Source: Candidatus Parachristensenella avicola
Lineage (GTDB): Bacteria > Bacillota > Clostridia > Christensenellales > UMGS416
NCBI GenBank assembly: GCA_904420205.1
Contig: CAJFUN010000045.1
Coordinates: 68,137 to 117,803 of the forward strand
DNA length: 49,667 nt
Direction of reading: 5' to 3'
Below the pieces are notes generated by a model. The model did not search any database and had not been told where the DNA came from. It saw only the letters and a program-made list of their open reading frames with translations. Shown here piece after piece: positions 1 through 8,312 of the stretch. The translations under genes were made by a program, and so were the position numbers. Each line of letters begins with the position of its first letter. Position 1 is the stretch's first letter.

Positions 1-189
1 CTCCAGCTGCCGCTGCTCCTGACGGTGGAATCCGGCTTTCATATACAGTTTAACAACTGCCCGCTCATCTCCAGCCTCCGCCAGAAATACCCTGCCGTAA
101 AATCCGCCGCCCAGCGGCGTCACCTTTGCCGGGGCGCCAAGATATGCCTCAGCCAACCGCTGCGCGTCCTTATCGCCGGGTTGTCTCAT
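1..189 (-). CDS. Aminoglycoside-phosphotransferase-fold kinase, N-terminal part
   Basis: The first 63 codons run off the left edge of the window. The ATG is at 187-189 with a GGAGGG-type ribosome-binding site just upstream (AAAAGGAGGGAAACC). The translation starts MRQPGDKDAQRLAEAYLG and continues with a glycine-rich loop (PLGGGFYGRVFLAE) and a lysine strand (AVVKLY), which is the N-lobe of APH/choline-kinase-like phosphotransferases. The lysine would contact ATP. The catalytic HxD loop lies outside the window, so the substrate cannot be judged. It follows the PHP gene at a distance of 76 bases and may be the last gene of that transcript. Confidence 0.7.
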   Translation of the reverse strand, partial: MRQPGDKDAQRLAEAYLGAPAKVTPLGGGFYGRVFLAEAGDERAVVKLYMKAGFHRQEQRQLE

Positions 190-265
190 GGTTTCCCTCC
201 TTTTCATGCAGTGCTTCCCCAAGCAGCGTTACCTTCATGCCATCGATAATCCCAAAACTTCGCGC

Positions 266-1084
266 CTATCTCTCCCCTTCAACCGGGCAGGGCCGCCGCT
301 GGCGGTAGATGGTATATCCGTCAAAGCCGGTATGCTTTAGCATCGTCAGTCCAGCCTGCAGCCCGTAGCCCACTTTTTCGGGCGTATGGGCATCGGTGCC
401 CAGGGTAACCCGTTCGCCTCCCTCCGCCCGAAAAATCGACAATAGCCACTCCTCTTCCTGCGTCCAAGCTTCGTCTCCAGGCTGGTAAGGTTTCATGTTC
501 AGCTCATAGGCCTTGCCTTCCCCGGCTAAGATTTTCATAATCCTGCGTATTTCCCTTTCAAAGGGAAGATAGTCCACCGGAAAAGCCACAGCCTGCCGGA
601 TATAGCGCAGCGGATATGTCAAATGCGCCAGGGTATCGAAATCCGTCGTGCGCACCGTCTCCTCCACATCCCGGAAATAGGCGGCCAGGAAATCGTGAAC
701 CTGCTCCGGACCGGACTGCTCCATATCCATAGCATAAAATCCGCCTATCCCCCGAACCGAATGAACGGCGCCGATGACGAAATCGTATCCGCCCCGATCG
801 ACGATCCCCTGAGCCAACTCGGGGCCGTACAGCGCCTGTCCGATCTCCACGCCCAGGATAAGCTCCAACCTACCTTCCCACGCCGCCCGTTTTTCTCGCA
901 TCTCGGCCACATCGGCTTCCATCCTGGGCCGCACGCGATGCGGTTCATAGAAGTCAATATCGGCGTGGTCGGTAATCGCGATACCGTCAAGGCCTGCAGC
1001 CTGTGCGGCCGCCAGCTGCCGTTCCATGGGATATCGGGCATCCAGCGAATGGTTGGTGTGTACATGGCAATCAAAAAGGCGCAT
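266..1084 (-). CDS. PHP-domain phosphatase, histidinol-phosphatase-like
   Basis: This 272-aa protein has the PHP-family metal-binding signature at its N-terminus (H7-V-H9-T-N-H12), then ITDHAD, a GAVHS motif and a C-terminal GTDAHTP, all in the order of HisK/HisJ-type histidinol phosphatases, which remove phosphate from L-histidinol phosphate with a metal cluster. Length is normal for the family. The ATG at 1084 has an AAGGAGAT site. No other his gene is nearby and it sits 24 bases downstream of a DUF4838 gene, so its real substrate may be another phosphorylated metabolite. Family assignment is good; the exact substrate is inference. Confidence 0.8.
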   Translation of the reverse strand: MRLFDCHVHTNHSLDARYPMERQLAAAQAAGLDGIAITDHADIDFYEPHRVRPRMEADVAEMREKRAAWEGRLELILGVEIGQALYGPELAQGIVDRGGYDFVIGAVHSVRGIGGFYAMDMEQSGPEQVHDFLAAYFRDVEETVRTTDFDTLAHLTYPLRYIRQAVAFPVDYLPFEREIRRIMKILAGEGKAYELNMKPYQPGDEAWTQEEEWLLSIFRAEGGERVTLGTDAHTPEKVGYGLQAGLTMLKHTGFDGYTIYRQRRPCPVEGER

Positions 1085-1108
1085 CGTTTATCTCCTTATC
1101 GTAGTGAA

Positions 1109-2830
1109 TCAGAATGTCCCGGCCTCCAGCAATGCAAAAGACTGCTCCAGCGGTTGGCCTTCGCGGATATAGGTCACGCCTAGGCGCTTCACATCCGCCT
1201 TAAAGGCCTCCAGCAGCGCCTTCCGATCCGGATTCGCCGTATCCATGCAGGCAATTCTCACAAACCGGATGGACAGACGGCTGCGCTGCACCCGGGCCAG
1301 CACCTCTTCATCTTCGGCCATGGCCTCCGCTTGGTCAAAGAGCGCCTCCGCCTTAGCCAGCAGCTCCGGCGGCATATGCCCCCAATTCGCCGGCACTCGG
1401 ATACCCATATGGACGTTTGCCCTGGCGACATGCTCATGGAACAGCTCCAAGTAGCGGGTCAGCGGTGCAGCCGCCCGGCCATAGTAACCCTCCATGAATT
1501 CCTGGGTCCATTGGCGCACGTCACCCTCGGGTTCCCACATCAGCTTGGCCGAAAGATAGGCCTTAAGCTCTCCCAGCTCACCGGAGGGGCTTTGCCCGTT
1601 GCCCTGCTCGAAAAGGCTGGTCACATGGTGACGAATGAAATACTGGATATTCGACTGCAGCACCGGCACATTGGCCATGGGATTAAGGTAATAGGTAAAG
1701 TTTGTCTCATAATCCCAGATGCTCAGCCGGTTGCAGATGCGGCTCCAATCCTCGAAATCCTTCCGCATGGACATATCGTCGGTCATATTACGCTTATAGT
1801 AGTCGCAGGTAACGACCTCACACGCCTCCAGCGGATGGGAGAAGCAGCCCTCAATGGTGCACAGGCGCACCGTCACGTTAGGCGCGGGCCGGGTGATCTT
1901 CGGCGCCTGACGGGTATAGTGATAGGCCAACGTATCGATGATAATATCGGGGTATTCCTCGGCAATCGCATCGGCGCAGGCGTTGACAAAGCGCAGCAGC
2001 GTACCGGCATGGCTACCCTCTTCCTTGTCAATGCGGCTGCATTCCGGGCATTGGCATGGGAAATAGCAGTCATTCTGTGAGAGGGAGATAATCTTCGCCT
2101 CCGGATGAGCCTTGATATCTTCCTTCAGCTGGGCGATGGTGATGGCCAGCACCTCAGGATTGGTCAGGCAAAGCTGCGTGCCCATGGGCTCCAGCCGGCG
2201 TTCTCCGTCGATCATAGAGTAATATTCCGGGTGCGTCTTGCCATACTTCTCCAGCGGCACATAGTGGTGAACAAAGCTATGGACGAACTGATAATACTGG
2301 ATAGATCCACCGTGTCGAGCTTGGAGGGCGTTATGCATGCCGTTCAGCCCCCGTTTGGCCGCCAGATCCGGATCGTTCATCATGCCATACCAGAAGCAGC
2401 AGCGGTATTCAAAGGGTGAAATCCGCGTCAGGTCTATTTCGGGCAGGGCGAGCGCGCCGCGAATCGGCACATGCTCGGCGCCTGTAGCAAAGAAGCGGCA
2501 TCCAAAGCCCTCCTCCAGCAGGGCGTACACACCGTACACCACGCCACGCTCACTGCCCCCGGCCACAAAGAGCCGATCGCCGCAGGTTACGATCCGATAT
2601 CCATCGTGAATGAGCGCCGCCGTATCCGGCGCCTCCGCCCGCTCCACCGGGCCCACGCAGAGCTCATGGCTGCCCTCCGATAGGCAATCCGCCATCACCG
2701 GCAGGGTAACGCCGGTCATCTGCGCCAAATACCGCGAAAGCTCGCCCGCAGCAAAGCGCACCGGCAGCGCCGCATCCTTTGGCACGATGATCACATAATC
2801 GCTTGCGCCCTGATCCATCAACTTTGTCAT
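1109..2830 (-). CDS. DUF4838 glycoside-hydrolase-like protein
   Basis: The 573-aa protein matches the general plan of DUF4838 proteins: an N-terminal alpha/beta domain like the N-domain of GH67 alpha-glucuronidases (residues about 1-130, with GVVYGVYALLEE), then a TIM-barrel-like DUF4838 domain with SQND followed by a C-x-C-x2-C cluster (PCQCPEC) that probably binds a metal. There is no signal peptide, so it should be cytoplasmic. The activity of this family is not established; a role in glycan breakdown is inferred. It is transcribed ahead of the PHP phosphatase from a promoter at 2873-2901. The ribosome-binding site (GGGGAT) is weak. Confidence 0.75.
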   Translation of the reverse strand: MTKLMDQGASDYVIIVPKDAALPVRFAAGELSRYLAQMTGVTLPVMADCLSEGSHELCVGPVERAEAPDTAALIHDGYRIVTCGDRLFVAGGSERGVVYGVYALLEEGFGCRFFATGAEHVPIRGALALPEIDLTRISPFEYRCCFWYGMMNDPDLAAKRGLNGMHNALQARHGGSIQYYQFVHSFVHHYVPLEKYGKTHPEYYSMIDGERRLEPMGTQLCLTNPEVLAITIAQLKEDIKAHPEAKIISLSQNDCYFPCQCPECSRIDKEEGSHAGTLLRFVNACADAIAEEYPDIIIDTLAYHYTRQAPKITRPAPNVTVRLCTIEGCFSHPLEACEVVTCDYYKRNMTDDMSMRKDFEDWSRICNRLSIWDYETNFTYYLNPMANVPVLQSNIQYFIRHHVTSLFEQGNGQSPSGELGELKAYLSAKLMWEPEGDVRQWTQEFMEGYYGRAAAPLTRYLELFHEHVARANVHMGIRVPANWGHMPPELLAKAEALFDQAEAMAEDEEVLARVQRSRLSIRFVRIACMDTANPDRKALLEAFKADVKRLGVTYIREGQPLEQSFALLEAGTF

Positions 2831-2872
2831 GGTACATCCCCTTTTTTCTCGGCCTCAGCCGTGTTCACGGTC

Positions 2873-2901
2873 ATTGTACCCCATGCCAAAGCCCGGCGCA
2901 A
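2873..2901 (-). promoter_or_regulatory. Promoter for the DUF4838-PHP transcript
   Basis: On the minus strand the sequence reads TTGCGC, 17 bases, TACAAT. It lies 43 bases upstream of the DUF4838 start codon. The -35 box is imperfect. Confidence 0.5.
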
Positions 2902-3092
2902 TCGGCCGGCCCCATCCAGGCAAAATCGTCTATGGATTGGTCAATTCGCCGCGGGCGGTATGATTCTTTCTGTTCGTTGCCTCCAATTATGCCAGAAAAC
3001 ATACGCTTAACCGGAAAAGGTGCGCATACGCCGTATTTCTCGGTCTGGCTTCCTGCGCGCCGGAAGGCATGGGCATAGCAGCTATCTGGCAT

Positions 3093-3677
3093 CTACTTCA
3101 GCGCTTTGCGCACCACGGCCCGACCGGCCCGCTCGTCAAAAATGGAAAAGCCGCATTTTTCATACATCGCGAGATATCCCCGAAAATCCCCGTCCTCAGC
3201 GTTTCTGTCCACATAGGCCTCCACAAAGTCATAGTCCTCGCAGGCTGCATCTTGGCAGACACGCCGGAGCAGCCGCGTTGCTATACCTTCCCTCTGCCGG
3301 CTGGGCGCGACCACAAAGCAGAACACAGACTTCACCCGGATATCTTCCGAGAACGGAGCAATCGGCCAAAACGACCGCAGGTACTGAAGGCATCGCTTAC
3401 ATTCCCCATTGGCATTGCACCACCCCACGGGCTTGCCGCCATCGTAGGCAAGATATCCCTGCAAGCTGCCGGAGCCAACAAAGCCAAGGGCGCGCGCCCG
3501 CCTTTCTTCCGGCGTGGGGAACCAGTGGTCGCCGTTGCCGGTATAGGAATCGTCGCTGCGCCAGGTTACGCAGTAGCATTTCCCCCCGCCCATATTAACA
3601 TTATGAGGGGTCACGTCAAAAAAGCTGACGTAGTCCTCGGCCATTTCCGGCGTCAGCCGGCGAATTTCGATTCCCAT
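3093..3677 (-). CDS. GNAT-family N-acetyltransferase
   Basis: The 194-aa protein has the GNAT core: a beta strand (VFCFVVAPSRQREGIATRLL) leading into the acetyl-CoA loop Q/R-x-x-G-x-A (RQREGIATRLL), followed by an EAYVD strand and a closing YEKCGFSIF segment. The N-terminal half contains a cysteine-rich stretch (GWCNANGECKRC) that is seen in GNATs related to those acting on small amines or antibiotics. The ATG at 3677 has an AAGGAGA site. It is separated from the upstream AEC gene by a terminator, so it may have its own promoter. Substrate unknown. Confidence 0.8.
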   Translation of the reverse strand: MGIEIRRLTPEMAEDYVSFFDVTPHNVNMGGGKCYCVTWRSDDSYTGNGDHWFPTPEERRARALGFVGSGSLQGYLAYDGGKPVGWCNANGECKRCLQYLRSFWPIAPFSEDIRVKSVFCFVVAPSRQREGIATRLLRRVCQDAACEDYDFVEAYVDRNAEDGDFRGYLAMYEKCGFSIFDERAGRAVVRKALK

Positions 3678-3735
3678 ACCTAAGCGTCTCCTTTGTTTGA
3701 TTTTATCCGCGGCATCCTGCGCCCTTCTTTCAGCG

Positions 3736-3764
3736 AAAAGGCGGCGCTTGATGCGCCGCCTTTT
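3736..3764 (-). terminator. Intrinsic terminator after the AEC transporter
   Basis: A 12-bp stem (AAAAGGCGGCGC and its complement) with a 5-base loop lies 7 bases after the transporter stop codon. The stem itself ends in TTTT on both strands. Confidence 0.75.
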
Positions 3765-3771
3765 TGTTTTA

Positions 3772-4674
3772 TCAAAACCCCAGCAACCAAGTCCATAGGG
3801 GCACCACCGGCAGATACAGCAGTGTGCTCAGCGCTACAGCCAAGGATGCGAAGCGCTCCCGGCCATGGTAGCGCGTGGCAAAGATCGCCGTATTGACGGC
3901 GGTGGGGGTGCCCCCCACCAGCACGAGTACGGCCGATACGTCCATGGGCAGCCGCAGCAACCGACAAAGGATCAGGGTAATCAGTGGGATCACCAACAGC
4001 CGTAGGCCTGTGAAGCCATAGAGCATCTTGTCGCCCAGCAAATCCTTCAGCGAGCATTCCGAAAGGATCGCACCCACCACGATCATGCTCATGGGGCCGT
4101 TACAGGCCGAAAGCATGGAGATGGGCTTTTCCAGCACCTGCGGGAAGCGCAGCGAAAAGCAGAACATGATGACGCCGATCACGACCGAAATCAAAGTCAC
4201 ATTGGTGAGGATCTTTTTTATGCTGGCCTTTTCGCCGGTCCAAATTTGCACGCCCAGCGTCCAAGTGAGGATGTTGAAGGTGGCCACGTACACCGACGCA
4301 TAAATAACGCCGATTTCACCTAGCAGCCCCTGCATAAGGGGAAGCCCCAAAAATCCCGTATTGGCAAAGGTTACGGCATAGATCAACACCCGCTTGAGAT
4401 CCTCGGGCTGATTGCGAAAAAGATATTTACTTAAATAATATGATCCAATCATCACGGCTGTGGAGACTACGGCCACAATGCCCATATTCATCAGCACTTG
4501 GCTGGAATACTCGAACTGAAAGGCCTCCAGGATCATAGCCGGCGTGGTGACAAACAAAAGGATATTGGATAAGCTGCGGCGCACCGCCGCATCGCAATAT
4601 TTCAGCTTCCCGCACAGCGCGCCAATCATCATTAAGATAAAAAGCGCCGCCGCCTGGATCAGGGCATTTTGCAT
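3772..4674 (-). CDS. AEC-family transporter (auxin efflux carrier fold)
   Basis: The 300-aa protein is almost entirely hydrophobic with about ten membrane segments. The pattern of the AEC family is clear: an early conserved segment (ALCGKLKYCDAAVRRSLSNILLFVTTPAMIL), a central N-T-G-F-L-G-L-P motif, and a C-terminal VLVGGTPTAVNTAIFA. AEC members export or import small organic acids such as malate, malonate or amino acids; the substrate here is unknown. It is the last gene of an operon with the NUDIX and histidine-phosphatase genes (13-base gap) and is followed by a terminator. Confidence 0.88.
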   Translation of the reverse strand: MQNALIQAAALFILMMIGALCGKLKYCDAAVRRSLSNILLFVTTPAMILEAFQFEYSSQVLMNMGIVAVVSTAVMIGSYYLSKYLFRNQPEDLKRVLIYAVTFANTGFLGLPLMQGLLGEIGVIYASVYVATFNILTWTLGVQIWTGEKASIKKILTNVTLISVVIGVIMFCFSLRFPQVLEKPISMLSACNGPMSMIVVGAILSECSLKDLLGDKMLYGFTGLRLLVIPLITLILCRLLRLPMDVSAVLVLVGGTPTAVNTAIFATRYHGRERFASLAVALSTLLYLPVVPLWTWLLGF

Positions 4675-4687
4675 TTTCTTTCTCCCC

Positions 4688-5287
4688 TTACAGGTTCAGC
4701 CCGGTCAGCCGCGCATGGCCAGGGCCCAGCTCCACCGTAGCAAATTTCGCATTATAGGCCGCAAAGCCCAGAAGCGCTCCACTGCCGCCGGTAATCAGGC
4801 CCGACAGAAGCATGGAAACGACGGTTGAATGGGTGACGATCAGAATCCGTTGGGCTCCGCCATATTGGGCCCGCAGGTCTGCCAACGCGTCCATCGCCCG
4901 GTCATAGACCATCTGGTTGGTTTCCGCGCCTGGCAGCCGGAAATAAATGGGATCACGGTTCTCCTGCCAAGCGTCCATCAGCTCCGGCCATTTCTCATGG
5001 GCCTGCTTAAAGGTATATCCCTCTAAGATCCCCATATTTACCTCGGCAAAGCCGGGATAGAGAACCGGCTCACACCCCGGAACGGCGAGCCGCGCCGTCT
5101 GCTGGGCGCGGATTAAGTGGCTGGAGGCTACTACGTCCGGCTGCCATCCCCAACCGCGCAGGCGCGCGCCAGCCGCTTCGGCCTGGCGCTTCCCCTCCTC
5201 GGTTAAGGGAATGTCCAGCTGCCCGGTAAAAGCCCCTCGGAGATTGGTCTCCGTCTGCCCGTGGCGCAGAATATATAGCTGCTGCAT
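4688..5287 (-). CDS. Histidine-phosphatase (phosphoglycerate-mutase-like) protein
   Basis: The 199-aa protein starts MQQLYILRHGQTETN; R8-H9-G is the catalytic phospho-histidine motif, and a second conserved histidine is in VTHSTVVS near residue 150. The length and motifs fit the CobC/GpmB-like branch that dephosphorylates small molecules. The ATG at 5287 overlaps the NUDIX stop as TGATG, so translation is coupled; a GTG one codon upstream is the alternative start. Together with the NUDIX protein it may clean up nucleotide or cofactor derivatives. Substrate not predictable. Confidence 0.88.
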   Translation of the reverse strand: MQQLYILRHGQTETNLRGAFTGQLDIPLTEEGKRQAEAAGARLRGWGWQPDVVASSHLIRAQQTARLAVPGCEPVLYPGFAEVNMGILEGYTFKQAHEKWPELMDAWQENRDPIYFRLPGAETNQMVYDRAMDALADLRAQYGGAQRILIVTHSTVVSMLLSGLITGGSGALLGFAAYNAKFATVELGPGHARLTGLNL

Positions 5288-5730
5288 CACACTTCCTCCC
5301 GGGAGCGGTAGTCGCGCCAGAGCACGGCCGCCTTAGTCATGAATTGCTGCGGCTTTTTCTGGATCGCAGCAATCAGCGGCCGATCAGCCGCCAGGAATTT
5401 TTCCGGCTCCAACCGGTCCGGCGTAACCCATTTTACATCGACAGGGCCGTCCAAGCAGCGCGGCGATTGCTCGCCGGGCAGCGCGCACAGATATAGCAGC
5501 ATGGTCACCGTCCGCTGCGGATAAGCGTAATGGATCACATCAAAAACAGGACCTACTTCAACCTGCAACCCCAGCTCTTCCTGAAGCTCCCGGCGCACTG
5601 TGTCCCGGGGATCCTCGCCCGTTTCGATCTTGCCACCGGGAAACTCCCACAGCAGCGTATCCCGCTGGGCGATCAAAAGCCGTTCTCCCCGCAGAAGCAG
5701 CGCTGCCGCCACGTAAGTGGTCAGGTTCAT
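5287..5730 (-). CDS. NUDIX hydrolase, MutT-like
   Basis: The 147-aa protein carries a complete Nudix box from G33 to L55 (G-x5-E39-x7-R47-E48-x2-E51-E52-x-G54), so the metal-binding glutamates are all present. Such enzymes hydrolyse nucleoside diphosphates linked to another group, for example oxidised dGTP. It is the first gene of a three-gene operon with the histidine phosphatase and the AEC transporter. The start ATG has a strong GGGAGGAGAGG ribosome-binding site and a promoter at 5762-5790. Confidence 0.9.
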   Translation of the reverse strand: MNLTTYVAAALLLRGERLLIAQRDTLLWEFPGGKIETGEDPRDTVRRELQEELGLQVEVGPVFDVIHYAYPQRTVTMLLYLCALPGEQSPRCLDGPVDVKWVTPDRLEPEKFLAADRPLIAAIQKKPQQFMTKAAVLWRDYRSREEV

Positions 5731-5761
5731 TCCTCTCCTCCCTTTCTACCCTAACCCGTTC

Positions 5762-5790
5762 ATTATACAAAACCCCAAAGGGGGATGCAA
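5762..5790 (-). promoter_or_regulatory. Promoter of the NUDIX operon
   Basis: Minus strand: TTGCAT, 17 bases, TATAAT. The spacer contains CCCC-TTT-GGGG, a short inverted repeat that could be a regulator site. Confidence 0.6.
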
Positions 5791-5854
5791 CGGCCCAGGC
5801 AGGAATTTGCCAGGGAAAGAGAACCCGCCGCCGGCCCGGCATGTCGCAGGCCGA

Positions 5855-7069
5855 CTAGATATAGTCTGAAAAATATGCCTTTTCCTTCGGGATTACGCGC
5901 TCCAGCAAGTCAATGGCGCGGTCGCTTCCCTCCAACCGCTCAATCTTGCGCAGATAAGACGGCCGCTTATAACCCATCAGCATGGCGGTTAGCGTACCGA
6001 TATCTAAAGTAACGGCGTCTGCGATCGCTGTCCGGCTCACCTGAGGCAGGCCGTCCTTGCGGAAGGCAACGGTGAAAGGTCCGTTATTCCATTCCAGCAC
6101 CGGATCACGCACCATAAAGGTCAGCGCGTCGTCATGGTCATGGTCGGAAAATTGATACCGGGCCAGGAACGCCTCAAAATCGACAATGCGCGCCATGATA
6201 TAGGGGCGTATCGTCTCTTTGATCTCGCTGTCCTCCAGCATGAAAGCGATCGTGTGGTTATAGTAATTATTCCCGACCACCTCGTTAATCATCGATTCGT
6301 GAGCGGACACATAATGCCATAGGCCTTTATGGGCCTCCTGATTCAGATAGACCATCTCCTTGATCTGAAAGACCTCGTTCTTAATCAGGTAAACCAGGTA
6401 CCCCAAGGGCTCCTCCTGAGCGCTGTAATAGATGGCGACCATCTCATCTTCTTCATCCCAGCGCCAATATTCCTCCCAGGCCAGTGCGTCCCGCAGCAGG
6501 CAGCCGTGGGTTTTCCGGGCGAACCGGTTATGCAGCGCCAGTAGGTCGGGATCGTCCAGCTTCACCCGCCGCACGCGGCCGGGTGCCTGTCCGATCTTGG
6601 GCAGCTGCGTATCCCGCAGCCGGAAAGTCATTTTATCCGATACGATCTCCCACCCCTTATGGCGATAGAGCGGGATCGAGTAAGGATACAGCAAGGAGAT
6701 GCTCTGCCCCCGTTTACGCATGTCCATCAGGCAGCGCCGGATCAGCGCAGACATCAGGCCCATCCCTGAATATTCCGGGTAGGTGGCTACCCCGGTCACA
6801 TAACCAACCGGATACACGCACCCCTGGATATTCACCTGCATGGGGTAAACCGAAATCTCCGACGCCAGATGATCTCCCTCGAACCATCCCAATACCTCCG
6901 CTGCCTTCAGCACCGGCGATTTGGAATTTTTGATCTCATCTTCATCCCATCCTACCTTGTGCAGCTCCTCGTCGGTCACCTGAAAAGCATAGCGAAGCAA
7001 GTCGTTATACTGTTCCAGATCCGCCTCGGTCAGCTCGCGCATCACCATGCCGCTTTTGATATCCTTCAT
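5855..7069 (-). CDS. Eis-like GNAT N-acetyltransferase
   Basis: At 404 aa this has the three-part build of Eis-family acetyltransferases: an N-terminal GNAT domain with the acetyl-CoA loop (VATYPEYSGMGLMSALIRRCL, residues about 95-115), a second degenerate GNAT domain, and a C-terminal SCP2-like domain (from about residue 290) ending at the conserved carboxy-terminus YFSDYI. Eis enzymes acetylate amines, including aminoglycosides in mycobacteria, using the C-terminal carboxylate as catalytic base. Clostridial homologues are mostly uncharacterised. It is monocistronic, with an AAGGAAGG site and a -10 box at 7099-7104. Confidence 0.85.
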   Translation of the reverse strand: MKDIKSGMVMRELTEADLEQYNDLLRYAFQVTDEELHKVGWDEDEIKNSKSPVLKAAEVLGWFEGDHLASEISVYPMQVNIQGCVYPVGYVTGVATYPEYSGMGLMSALIRRCLMDMRKRGQSISLLYPYSIPLYRHKGWEIVSDKMTFRLRDTQLPKIGQAPGRVRRVKLDDPDLLALHNRFARKTHGCLLRDALAWEEYWRWDEEDEMVAIYYSAQEEPLGYLVYLIKNEVFQIKEMVYLNQEAHKGLWHYVSAHESMINEVVGNNYYNHTIAFMLEDSEIKETIRPYIMARIVDFEAFLARYQFSDHDHDDALTFMVRDPVLEWNNGPFTVAFRKDGLPQVSRTAIADAVTLDIGTLTAMLMGYKRPSYLRKIERLEGSDRAIDLLERVIPKEKAYFSDYI

Positions 7070-7174
7070 AACGCACCTTCCTTCTTGCCGATAATTTTAG
7101 TATACCATAAAGCCCTTCTGTTTTTCACCCTGCGGGATGAGCTCATGGCGCAACAGAAATTTTTCCTCCAGGCC

Positions 7175-7203
7175 TTGACAACGCATCGGCGGAATTGTAT
7201 TAT
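7175..7203 (+). promoter_or_regulatory. Promoter of the GntR-ABC operon
   Basis: TTGACA at 7175-7180, 17 bases, TATTAT at 7198-7203: a near-consensus housekeeping promoter. The -10 box lies inside the left arm of the operator at 7194-7233. Confidence 0.85.
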
Positions 7204-7233
7204 TGTATTAACCACTTAGTACAATAATACAAT
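7194..7233. promoter_or_regulatory. Operator: perfect inverted repeat at the GntR promoter
   Basis: The arms ATTGTATTATTGTA (7194-7207) and its exact complement (7220-7233) flank 12 bases. The repeat covers the -10 box and the start of the transcript. YtrA-type GntR repressors typically regulate their own operon through such sites, so this is very likely the binding site of the protein encoded 17 bases downstream. Confidence 0.75.
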
Positions 7234-7249
7234 CACAGGAGGCGAGGAT

Positions 7250-7612
7250 ATGGCATGGGAACTGCGGCAGGACCGCCCCATCTACTTACAGCTGATTGAA
7301 ACCATCGAACAGCGGATCATCACGGGGCAATATCCGGCGGGAAGCCGGCTGCCAGGCGTGCGGGAGCTGGCTGCCGAGGCCGGCGTAAACCCCAACACCA
7401 TGCAGAAGGCCCTTAGCGAGCTGGAGCGGCGCGAACTCTGCTTTGCCCAGCGCACCAATGGACGGACCATCACAGAGGACGAGGAAATGATTAAACAATT
7501 GCAGCATCAAATCGCACTGGAACAAATCGAAGAATTCTTGCGGAAGATGAAAGACATTGGGCTAACCCGGGAAGAGGTTATCGCCCTGATGAATACGAAG
7601 GGGGAAGCATAA
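7250..7612 (+). CDS. GntR-family regulator, YtrA subfamily
   Basis: The 120-aa protein has an N-terminal winged helix (residues about 8-75; RPIYLQLIETIEQRIITGQYPAGSRLPGVRELA is the GntR signature, shown here in part) followed by only about 45 residues, predicted to be two helices. That short C-terminal dimerisation part is typical of the YtrA subfamily, whose members repress adjacent ABC transporter operons. ATG at 7250 with AGGAGG at 7237-7242. It is one base from the ABC ATPase gene and sits behind a perfect operator, so autorepression is likely. The inducing signal is unknown; in relatives it is often cell-wall or antibiotic stress. Confidence 0.9.
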   Translation: MAWELRQDRPIYLQLIETIEQRIITGQYPAGSRLPGVRELAAEAGVNPNTMQKALSELERRELCFAQRTNGRTITEDEEMIKQLQHQIALEQIEEFLRKMKDIGLTREEVIALMNTKGEA

Positions 7613-7613
7613 C

Positions 7614-8312
7614 ATGGAAGCGTTGCTAACCTGCAGGGATCTGGTCAAGCGCTACGGCGCGAAAACCGCCCTCCACGGCTTATCGCTGACCGTTGAGCCC
7701 GGCCGTATCGTCGGCCTGCTCGGCCCTAACGGCAGCGGCAAAACGACTCTGATCAAGCTGGCCAGCGGACTACTGACGCCTACCAGCGGGGAAATCACCA
7801 TTGCCGGCCATGCGCCGGGCGTGGAGACCAAGTCCTTGGTCTCCTACCTACCCGAGCGCAGCTATCTTAGCGACTGGATGCGTGTGGAGGATACGCTGCG
7901 ATTCTTCTGCGATTTTTATGCGGATTTTGACCGGCGCCGCGCTGAGGATATGCTGCAGCGCCTGAACATCGAGCTGGACGCGCCCATCAAAAGCCTCTCC
8001 AAGGGCACCAAGGAGAAGGTACAGCTGATCCTGGTTATGAGCCGCGACGCCAAACTCTACCTGCTGGATGAGCCCATCGGCGGCGTGGATCCTGCGGCCC
8101 GGGATTATATTCTGCATACCATCATCAGCAACTATTCGCCTGAATCCAGCGTGATCATCTCCACCCATTTAATAAGCGATATCGAGCAAGTGCTGGATGA
8201 GGTCATCTTTATCAATCAGGGGCAGCTGGCTATGACCGCTTCGGTGGATGAGATCCGGCAGGAGCGGGGCATGAGCGTAGACGCACTGTTCCGGGAGGTA
8301 TTCAAATGCTAG
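7614..8312 (+). CDS. ABC transporter ATP-binding protein
   Basis: A 232-aa ABC ATPase with Walker A (GPNGSGKTTLIKL, about residues 36-48), a signature region SLSKGTKEKVQL, Walker B (LYLLDEPIGGVDPAARD) and the H-loop histidine in ISTHLISDIE. The sequence after the D-loop has P-x-x-R as in ABC-2 exporters. It should pair with the permease encoded next, whose start codon overlaps its last 7 bases. Known YtrA-linked systems export antimicrobial or cell-envelope compounds, or sense them; the cargo here is unknown. Confidence 0.92.
   Translation: MEALLTCRDLVKRYGAKTALHGLSLTVEPGRIVGLLGPNGSGKTTLIKLASGLLTPTSGEITIAGHAPGVETKSLVSYLPERSYLSDWMRVEDTLRFFCDFYADFDRRRAEDMLQRLNIELDAPIKSLSKGTKEKVQLILVMSRDAKLYLLDEPIGGVDPAARDYILHTIISNYSPESSVIISTHLISDIEQVLDEVIFINQGQLAMTASVDEIRQERGMSVDALFREVFKC

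Noticed and set aside
1331..2080. Long plus-strand open frame of 249 codons
   Set aside because: It lies antisense inside the DUF4838 gene, has no ribosome-binding site and no recognisable protein pattern.
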